Shown here piece after piece: positions 40,647-49,000 of a stretch of 64,000 nt of DNA. The first letter of the stretch is position 1. Every line of letters begins with the position of its first letter. Source of the stretch: an uncultured bacterium (lineage in GTDB: Bacteria; Hydrothermota; Hydrothermia; UBA1063; CAJXJZ01). Below the pieces are notes generated by a model. It ran no database searches, had not been told where the DNA came from, and saw only the letters and a program-made list of their open reading frames with translations. The DNA lies in contig CAJXJZ010000001.1 in assembly GCA_913055745.1 (NCBI GenBank), positions 66,798 to 130,797 on the forward strand. The letters run 5' to 3'. A program made the translations under genes and the position numbers.

Positions 40647-40835
40647 CTACACAAGGCATGCGATACATTTACTGGCAAATGTTCTTCTATAATTCACAAC
40701 AAATAAAGATAGCGAAACGGTGAACGCTCTCAACCCGAAAGTGTCATCAATAGGCGACCTCCTTTTAATTTTAGTTGTCATATTTTTAAAATGAGATAAA
40801 TATCTTTTTTAAAATTTTTAAAAAGGAGGTGTATT
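40647..40835 (+). promoter_or_regulatory. Candidate structured 5' leader with SD-sequestering hairpin
   Basis: ACCTCCTTTT (40757-40766) is perfectly complementary to AAAAGGAGGT (40821-40830) containing the SD; nested hairpin 40784-40814; upstream stems ACATTT/AAATGT (40665-40682) and AGCG/CGCT (40711-40728). Confidence 0.5.
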
Positions 40836-41171
40836 TTGGGGATAGAAATACAAGATAAAAATGGGTATAAACTGTATACCTACACAGGTAGCACAGTACA
40901 GGATAGAAATGGGCATACAATACTAAGAATCAGTGGAAATTATGTGCAAGATAAAAATGGTAATACTTTATACATATTCACAGGAAATGAAATAAAGGAT
41001 AGAAATGGTGGGACACTATATAGGTTTACAGGGAGTGAAATTCAGGATAGAAATGGAAGCAAACTCTATAAATATACAGGAACAGCACTCCAAGATAGAA
41101 ATGGATTTATATTATATAGGTTAACTGCACCTGTCCCACCTGTCATATTTGTAGCATTAGGACTTATCTAA
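40836..41171 (+). CDS. Six-fold 16-aa repeat protein, unknown function
   Basis: Repeats EIQDKNGYKLYTYTGS / TVQDRNGHTILRISGN / YVQDKNGNTLYIFTGN / EIKDRNGGTLYRFTGS / EIQDRNGSKLYKYTGT / ALQDRNGFILYRLTAP; TTG start with SD GGAGG at 6-nt spacing. Confidence 0.8.
   Translation: MGIEIQDKNGYKLYTYTGSTVQDRNGHTILRISGNYVQDKNGNTLYIFTGNEIKDRNGGTLYRFTGSEIQDRNGSKLYKYTGTALQDRNGFILYRLTAPVPPVIFVALGLI
40839..41126 (+). repeat. 48-bp tandem repeats encoding the 16-aa unit (diverged)
   Basis: Recurrent CA(A/G)GATA(A/G)AAATGG core at 48-nt periodicity. Confidence 0.7.
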
Positions 41172-41299
41172 AATCGTAACCGCACTATCATTAGAACACT
41201 GTCAAAAATCGCTATAAGAGGCCTCATCAAAATAAACAGAGTAATTTTATGGTATATTTAATATTTTGTTTTTTTAAATTTTAAAAAGGAGGTGTTATA

Positions 41300-43492
41300 A
41301 TGTTCCCAATATGGAGTTATACAGATAAAGTTTATAACCATTTTGAAATTGAGCAATCAGAAAACTTAAAAGATTATTACTTTCTATTAAATGATACAGC
41401 AATAATGGAAGCACGTTATAAGATAAGTACACCCAAAAAACACATTGCAAAACAATACTATAAGGCAATGCAAATTCTCATGAAATCTCACCCTAAATGG
41501 AAGGCTTATTTAAAAGAAGTGGCAGAAGCCTTAAGGAATTTTTATAAAATAGATGACAGTAAAATTACTGACATTGTTATAAATTATGATGGTCATAATT
41601 ATGGAATGCCTAAGATAGAAAATGTGACCATTTACAGAGAAATATTAGCAGAAGGTTTTATTGGGAAGGTTGGACAATATATAAGAGAAAGAGTTCCATT
41701 CCTTATAGTAAGTGCTGATAAACAGTATCCTGACGAATTGGTTGATGCTGAAAATATATATTTTAAAAATGCATATAATATTGATTTATGGCATGTCAGT
41801 TTAGACGAATTACCCCAAAAATTATTAGATAATCCTGAAGATTTAAAGCAATTAAAAGCATTGGTAGAGATTATACCCATCGCAAAGAAAATAAAGGAAG
41901 AGACTGAAGGGATTGATGACCCAAAAAAGAAAAAGCAAATTAAAACCCTATATCATAAAAAGATTGACAAGGCAAGAAAAGAACTTGAAAAGAAAACAAA
42001 AAAGAAGTCGTCAACCAATGAAAATAAATCCGATGAAGAATTTGATTACAATTACATTGCAAAAAAGATAGATGAAATAAATAAAACCAGGAGAAATAGA
42101 CTTTTAAAAGTAATGAAAGAAAAATTTGATTTAAATGGATTACCCATATCAGGAGGATATCTTGGTAATGAGGAAGTTTATATTCCAGAAAATTCCTACA
42201 TATTTTTAGTAGATATTGAGCATCCCTTACATAAACCTTTTATAAAATATCATTTAGGGAATGATCCTACGCATAGGGCTACACTAAAATTTATTGATTT
42301 TATAAAATTCTTTGGTCATGATAGTTGGATTTCACAAGATTATGTCTTTGCTTTCATCAAACTTCCATTTCCTGATTTTTTCATTAGTTATTATCCACAC
42401 ACTGACTCAGGATTATTTTATGCACTATTGACTTCAGACCCAGCCCATGCCTATAAGTCTTCCCGCGATTGGACTATTAAGGAAATAATAAACATAAAAG
42501 AAAATAACAACGAGCAACCAAGAGAGGGTACTTATTTCCTAAAGAAACTAGAATTCCTGTATGTTCAAGTGGACCCTTTTATAGAAAAATCTAAAAAAGT
42601 AAAAAATCCCCTATTTGAACCTGATAAAGAAAAAGTAGTTAATAGTTATTTCATGCGAGGATACTTTGAAAGCGATATTCATTATATATGGAATGACTTT
42701 TTAGCCTTAGATTTAGATGATGATGGAAGGCCAATTCTCATTTACCTCAAAGAAATCCCTTCTCAAGACAAATCAAAAGAATGGATAGAAAAGAATCTCA
42801 AGCAATTGGGGTTTTCGTTGAGAAACGATAAGTGGGTTTATGTATTTCCGACTTCAGTTAAAAATATGGAGCAAATTTATGATAGTATCACAGACATTAT
42901 ATTCTACCTACATAATATGTATAATGTTTTTGAAAAAGGCGTGATAAAAAAAATAGACATAGATAAAATAAAAGACACAAGACAATACAATGAGGAAATT
43001 TCTAAAATTGAACTTATGAATAAACAAAAGGTTTCTTTGTTTCCTTATTTAGAAAAAGCAAAAGCCAGAGGTAAATCAATTTTCAAAACTCCAATAGATG
43101 TTATCTATGCAACTTACAAAGACCTTATATATGACATTATCATAAAAGTGTATCCCAAACTAAAGGAAAAAGGGTTGGATGAATACTATATATTGGTAGT
43201 AGATATGGCTACTGATGGCAATCCTCTTTTTATTATAGGAAAAGTTGTAGAAGCCTATCCAACTAATGCAAATAATAAAAAAGAGAGGTTACTTAATGAG
43301 GCAAAAATTGATTTTATAAAAAATAGATTGGGTTATTCAATGGAAGAAAAAAGGTGGGTAAAGAAGGTTAAAGCAAAAAATGTAGAAGATTTATATAATA
43401 AGGTTATGGGCGACACCAGAGAACTAAATAATTATGACTTTCTTATAGACGCCAAACCTTCTCTTTTGAAAAAATTGGCGCAAGAAATATAA
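41300..43492 (+). CDS. Large uncharacterised protein, paralog 1
   Basis: 730 aa with good SD (AAAAAGGAGGTG); homologous along its length to the next ORF; recurring module around LDLDDDGRPILIYL and VDMATDGNPLFIIG. Confidence 0.8.
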   Translation: MFPIWSYTDKVYNHFEIEQSENLKDYYFLLNDTAIMEARYKISTPKKHIAKQYYKAMQILMKSHPKWKAYLKEVAEALRNFYKIDDSKITDIVINYDGHNYGMPKIENVTIYREILAEGFIGKVGQYIRERVPFLIVSADKQYPDELVDAENIYFKNAYNIDLWHVSLDELPQKLLDNPEDLKQLKALVEIIPIAKKIKEETEGIDDPKKKKQIKTLYHKKIDKARKELEKKTKKKSSTNENKSDEEFDYNYIAKKIDEINKTRRNRLLKVMKEKFDLNGLPISGGYLGNEEVYIPENSYIFLVDIEHPLHKPFIKYHLGNDPTHRATLKFIDFIKFFGHDSWISQDYVFAFIKLPFPDFFISYYPHTDSGLFYALLTSDPAHAYKSSRDWTIKEIINIKENNNEQPREGTYFLKKLEFLYVQVDPFIEKSKKVKNPLFEPDKEKVVNSYFMRGYFESDIHYIWNDFLALDLDDDGRPILIYLKEIPSQDKSKEWIEKNLKQLGFSLRNDKWVYVFPTSVKNMEQIYDSITDIIFYLHNMYNVFEKGVIKKIDIDKIKDTRQYNEEISKIELMNKQKVSLFPYLEKAKARGKSIFKTPIDVIYATYKDLIYDIIIKVYPKLKEKGLDEYYILVVDMATDGNPLFIIGKVVEAYPTNANNKKERLLNEAKIDFIKNRLGYSMEEKRWVKKVKAKNVEDLYNKVMGDTRELNNYDFLIDAKPSLLKKLAQEI

Positions 43493-43526
43493 AAATGTAT
43501 TTTTTAAATAAAAAAGGAGGTGTATA

Positions 43527-45761
43527 ATGGTTTTAGGATATGGACTTTATACTTCTCGTGCAACAGCTATATGGCAATATAGAAGTAAACTTGGTTATTA
43601 TTATGAGATAATTAAATATGAAGGGGGAAGAAATCTTTTTTTTGTGCGTGCTAACCCATTTATGGACGCACATGGAGGGCGTAATAGTTTTGCAAAACAA
43701 TATTATAAAGCGATGCTTATCTTGATGAACTATCATCCCATTTGGAGACTTCACTTTAAAGAGACTATCAAAGCACTTAAGGATTTTTACAAAATAAATG
43801 ACAGCAAAATTGCTTCTGTTAAGGTTAAATATACTCCAGAAATGACGGAAATAGGAGGCGTTTCTTTTTGGACAGTAGAAAAATTTCTGGAACCACTATC
43901 GAGAGAATACATGCAATATCTCAAAAGGGATGAGCCTTTTATCATAGCAAGTGCAAATAAATGTTATCCTGATGAATTGGTTGATGCTGAAAATAAATAT
44001 TTTCAAAAAGAATACAATGTTGATTTATGGCATCTCAATTTGGATGAATTGCCTAAAAAACTACTAAATAAGCCAACAGATTTAAAGCAATTAAAAGCAT
44101 TGATAGAGATTATGCCCATTGCAAAGAAAATAAAGGAAGAGACTGAAGGGATTGATGACCCAAAAAAGAAAAAGCAAATTAAAACCCTATATCATAAAAA
44201 GATTGACAAGGCGAGGGAAGGACTTAAAAAGAAGTCTTCAACCAATAAAAATAAATCAGATAAAGAATTTGATTACAATTATATTGCGAAAAAGATAGAG
44301 GAAATAAATAAAATAAGAAAAAATAGACTCTCAAAAGTAATGAGAAAAAAATTCGGATTAAATGGATCACCTATAACAGAAGGACAGCTTTATAAAAAAA
44401 CAAATTCAAGTAATGATAAAAAAATAGATATTGAAGAAAATTCCTACATATTTTTTATTAGCCCTCAACATCCTTTATTTAACATTTTTCAAAAGATTCA
44501 ATATTACAAAAACAAGAATATTTTTAAAGAGGCAGAGCAACCATATATTGATTTAATCAAATTTTTTGATTATGATAATTGGACTTCTCAAGATTCTGTA
44601 TTTGTTTATCTTGGACATTCAACTGAATCCTCATCTTATGTATATATGATAGGGACAGGAGAGCCTAACAAACCTAAGAGTAAATTTTATGATTGGAGCA
44701 TTTCATCATTTGAATCAGCCAAAAAAATTCAATTTCCTATTGATAAAGACATATTTTATTTAGAGATATTATTTACCTTAGGTGTAGATACAAAGCCATT
44801 TCTTGAAAAATGCCTTCATCTTAAAGACGAAGAAGAGCCATTTATTCTATCTCAATATGAGAAAAATGCAAACTCAAAAGAGGGATACAAAAAACTATTT
44901 CAGGAAACAATTAAAAAATTAGAAGAGAAAAAAGCAAATCCTGATGAATACTTTAAACCACATATATTGGCATTTGATTTAGATGAACATAATAGACCTA
45001 TTCTTATCTATATTGAAAAAATACCCACTGAAATAAAAGCACAGAAATGGGTACAAGATACTCTAAAACAACTTGGGTTCTCTTTTGAAAATGGCAAATG
45101 GATTTATAGAATTCCAGATCACATCAAAAATCTTGAGGAATTTTTTGATGATATAAAAGATATACTGTTCCATTTAAATAAAATGAAAGAGAATATTGAG
45201 AAAAACGTATTACAAAACATAGATAAAATAGAGGACATTAAGCAATTCAATTACGAGTTAGATAAAATTGAGTTATTAAATAACCGAGATATTTGCTTAC
45301 TCCCCTATTTAGAAAAAGCCAAAACCAAAGGAAGCAATATATTTAAAACTCCTGCAGACATTCTGTATAATGCCTATATCAATAAATATCCAGAAGAGAA
45401 AAAACTAATGGATGAAGGTAGTTTATTAGATGATCTTTTTGTCCTAATAGTAGATATGGATTCTGATGGTAAACCTCTTCTTATTATAGGACTGGGTGCG
45501 GAATTATACCCATTTAAAGAAGATACCAAAAAAGGAGAAGCAATTTGGAAAGCAAAAGTTTATTTTGTAGAAATAGAACTGGATTATGACAAAGAAAACG
45601 GCCTGTGGGTAAAAAGGATTGAACCAAAAGATCTAAATGATTTTTGGAATAAAGTTTTTAGCAATGCTGTAGAATTACAGAGACACAGGGTTCATACAGA
45701 GGTTATAGACCTTCCCTGGGCTGACCCGTGGGAGGTCAATTACAGGGCATATATAATATAA
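43527..45761 (+). CDS. Large uncharacterised protein, paralog 2
   Basis: 744 aa; shares YPDELVDAEN, KQLKALIEIMPIAKKIKEETEGIDDPKKKKQIKTLYHKKIDKA and FDLDEHNRPILIY / VDMDSDGKPLLIIG with paralog 1. Confidence 0.8.
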   Translation: MVLGYGLYTSRATAIWQYRSKLGYYYEIIKYEGGRNLFFVRANPFMDAHGGRNSFAKQYYKAMLILMNYHPIWRLHFKETIKALKDFYKINDSKIASVKVKYTPEMTEIGGVSFWTVEKFLEPLSREYMQYLKRDEPFIIASANKCYPDELVDAENKYFQKEYNVDLWHLNLDELPKKLLNKPTDLKQLKALIEIMPIAKKIKEETEGIDDPKKKKQIKTLYHKKIDKAREGLKKKSSTNKNKSDKEFDYNYIAKKIEEINKIRKNRLSKVMRKKFGLNGSPITEGQLYKKTNSSNDKKIDIEENSYIFFISPQHPLFNIFQKIQYYKNKNIFKEAEQPYIDLIKFFDYDNWTSQDSVFVYLGHSTESSSYVYMIGTGEPNKPKSKFYDWSISSFESAKKIQFPIDKDIFYLEILFTLGVDTKPFLEKCLHLKDEEEPFILSQYEKNANSKEGYKKLFQETIKKLEEKKANPDEYFKPHILAFDLDEHNRPILIYIEKIPTEIKAQKWVQDTLKQLGFSFENGKWIYRIPDHIKNLEEFFDDIKDILFHLNKMKENIEKNVLQNIDKIEDIKQFNYELDKIELLNNRDICLLPYLEKAKTKGSNIFKTPADILYNAYINKYPEEKKLMDEGSLLDDLFVLIVDMDSDGKPLLIIGLGAELYPFKEDTKKGEAIWKAKVYFVEIELDYDKENGLWVKRIEPKDLNDFWNKVFSNAVELQRHRVHTEVIDLPWADPWEVNYRAYII

Positions 45762-45951
45762 TGTAAAAAGAGGGAGGGGGATGTTTCAACCGAATATGCT
45801 CTTTCAATATTCTCAACATAATACTCAATGCATTTTTGCATTCTCATCTTAAAGAAATAGATGCCCTTCCCTCCAATTTTTATTTTGAAGAAACAATAAA
45901 CAATACACCATCACTTGGATTATTTTTGAGGAATCTTGTATGCACATATGT

Positions 45952-45980
45952 TTGATTGTTTATTTGTATTGATGTATAAT
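45952..45980 (+). promoter_or_regulatory. Sigma70-like promoter for the Hdr/sulfur-carrier operon
   Basis: TTGATT (45952-45957), 17-bp spacer, TATAAT (45975-45980). Confidence 0.65.
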
Positions 45981-46022
45981 TTGTAATATGTATATTTGCA
46001 TCCTTAAAACATGGAGGATGAT

Positions 46023-49000
46023 ATGGCCGCAAAAGTTCTTATAATTGGAGGGGGAATTGCAGGAACACAATCATCCCTTCAACTAGCAGAGTATGGAGTT
46101 AAAGTAACCCTTCTTGACAGAGATTTCGCCATAGGTGGGACGATGAGCAAATTGGATAAGACATTTCCCACAAACGATTGTTCCATGTGTATTCTCTCCC
46201 CAAAGTTAGTAGAAGCAGGAAGGCATAAAAATATTGAACTTCTTACCTACTCTGAGGTTGTTGATGCGAAAAAAGAAGATGGTAAAATCAAAGTTAAGAT
46301 ACTTAAAAAGCCGAGGTATGTAGATACTGACAAGTGCAAAGGGTGTGGAGATTGTAGTGAGGCGTGTACTGTTATGCTGCCTGACTACTATAATGGGAAT
46401 ATATGCGAACGTACGGCAATCTTCAGACTATACGACCAGGCTGTCCCAAGTGCATTTGGAATTACAAAATGGGGCGATGCGCCATGTAGAGAAAAATGTC
46501 CAATACATGTAAATGCCCATGGGTATATTGCGCTTATTAGAAACAAAAAATACAAAGAAGCCCTCTCTCTCGTGAGAGAAAAAAACCCATTTCCACTTAT
46601 AACAGGTAGGATATGTACTCATCCATGCGAGGATGCATGTACAAGGGGAAGATTTGATGAGCCTGTGGCAATAGACCTTTTAAAAAGGTTTGTGGCAGAC
46701 CTTGAACTAAAAGAGATAGGTGATATTCCCATCCCAGAGATAAAGAATGAGAAGGACAAAAAGGTAGCCGTAATAGGTGCTGGTCCTTCAGGTCTTATGT
46801 GTGCTTACCAATTGAGGAAAGAGGGGTATAAGGTTGTTGTGTTTGAGAGATATGAAAGACCAGGTGGGATGCTCTACGTTGGTATTCCTTCTTATAGATT
46901 GCCAAGGGATATACTCTTTAAAGAGCTATCTATATTGGAAAAAATGGGTGTTGAGTTTAAATATGGCGTTGAAATAGGAAAAGATATTTCGTTTAGAGAT
47001 ATTTATACTCAGTATGATGCTGTATTTGTAGGGGTGGGAGCACACAGGTCAAAGAGATTGAATATAAAAGGAAAGGATCTTGATGGCATTCTTGGGGCAG
47101 TGGAATTTTTAAGAGAGGTTAATCTCGGCAAAAAGGTTCAAATAGGGAAGAAGGTGGCTGTTGTAGGTGGTGGTAATGCTGCAATGGATGCTGCGAGGGT
47201 TGCAAAAAGGCTTGGAAGTGATGTAGTAGTTTTGTATAGAAGGACGAAGAAGGAGATGCCCGCTAACAAAGAGGAGATACTTGAGGCAGAAGAAGAAGGA
47301 ATTAAGTTTGAGTTTCTCGTAAATCCTGTTGAATATATTGGAGATGATAAGGTAAGGTCTGTGAAACTTATCAGGATGAGATTGGGAGAGGTTGATGAAA
47401 CAGGAAGGAGAAGGCCTGTGCCTATAGAGGGAAGTGAATTTGAGATGGAGGTTGATACTATTATTGAGGCAGTAAGTCAGAAACCAGAAATAGACCCCTT
47501 TTATGAACTTGAAAAGACAGATTGGGGTACTGTGAAAATAGATAGCGTAAGTTTGAAAACAAATATTGACAATGTATTCGCAGGTGGAGACTGTGTTTTA
47601 GGTCCTTCTTCCTTTATAGATGCCATGTATCACGGGAAAGAGGCTGCAATATCCATAATGAGGATGTTTGAAGGAAAAGACCTATACTCAAATAGAGATA
47701 AAGGCTCCAAAGATGTGAAAGTTGACTATGATTTTACCAAAGAGGAGAGGAAGGAAAGGAAAAGACCTTACATGCAGGATGAAAAAGAGAGGGTAAAGAA
47801 CTTTGAAGAAGTGGTTAAGGGATTTTCAGAGGAAGACGCACTTTATGAGGCCTCAAGGTGCTTAAACTGCGTGGGTTGTTCTGAGTGTATGGAATGCGTA
47901 AAGGCATGTGAGCCAGGTGCTATTATTCATGATATGATACCTCAGATAGAGGAGAGGGAGTACGACGCTGTTATTGTATCTTTGGGATTTGATGAGTTTG
48001 AGGCAGAAGTATTAAAAGAGTATGGTTATGGGAGGTATAAGAACGTTATAACCAGCATCCAGTTTGAAAGGTTACTCTCTGCATCAGGTCCTACTAAAGG
48101 TGAACTTCTACGCCCTTCTGACAAAAAACATGCAAATAAAATCGCATTCTTGCAATGTGTAGGCTCAAGGGATGAAAAAATAGGCCATGGCTATTGTTCT
48201 TCTGTTTGCTGTATGTATGCAATAAAAGAAGCGGTTATTGCAAAGGAACATCAGAAAGAGGTTGAACCCCACATTTTCTTTATGGATATGAGAACCTATG
48301 GGAAAGATTTTGAAAAGTATTACGAACGTGCAAAAAGGGATATTGGAGTTAATTTTCATAGGGCAAGAGTGGCAAAAGTTGAGGAAGATGAAAAAAAGAA
48401 TCTTATAATATACTTTGAGGATGAGGATGGGAGATTAAAAAAGGAGAAGTTTGACCTTGTGGTTTTGTCTGTTGGTATGGAGCCTCCGAAAGATGCAAAG
48501 AAGTTAGCAAGTATATTTGGCATTAAACTAAATAAATACGGATTTGCGGAAAGGGACACCTTTGACCCCCTCTCTACCTCACAAGATGGAGTATATGTGG
48601 CAGGTGCATTTTCAAGCCCAAAGGATATTCCTGAAACTGTTGCAGAGGCATTGGGGGCTACAGGGTATGTAATGGAGAGAATAAAGGGTAAGAGAAAAGT
48701 AGAAGAGGAAGAAACAAGGGAAGAAAAAATAGTGGAAAGTGAAGAGCCAAGGGTTGGCGTGTTTATCTGCCATTGTGGAAAGAATATTGGGGGATATATA
48801 GATGTAAAAGAAGTAGTTGAGTATGCAAAGACCATTGAACATGTTGTTTATGCAGAAGACAATCTTTATACATGCTCTCAGGATACACAGGAAAAAATGA
48901 AGGATATCATTGAAAAATATGGTTTAAACCGTGTCATTGTTGCATCTTGTACACCAAGGACACATGAGCCACTTTTTAGGGAAACAATCAAGGATGCGGG

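Noticed and set aside
40647-40756. Assignment of the leader to a known riboswitch class (preQ1, c-di-GMP, fluoride, THF, glutamine)
   Set aside because: Conserved core sequences I remember for these classes are not present; left as an unclassified candidate structure.
40757-40766. ACCTCCTTTT resembles the 3' end of 16S rRNA
   Set aside because: Only the anti-SD bases match; surrounding sequence does not resemble the 16S 3' helix. It is better explained as an anti-SD arm pairing with the downstream SD.
40836-41171. 48-bp repeats considered as a CRISPR array
   Set aside because: No conserved direct repeat/unique spacer pattern; the repeats are coding, in frame and encode a regular 16-aa unit.
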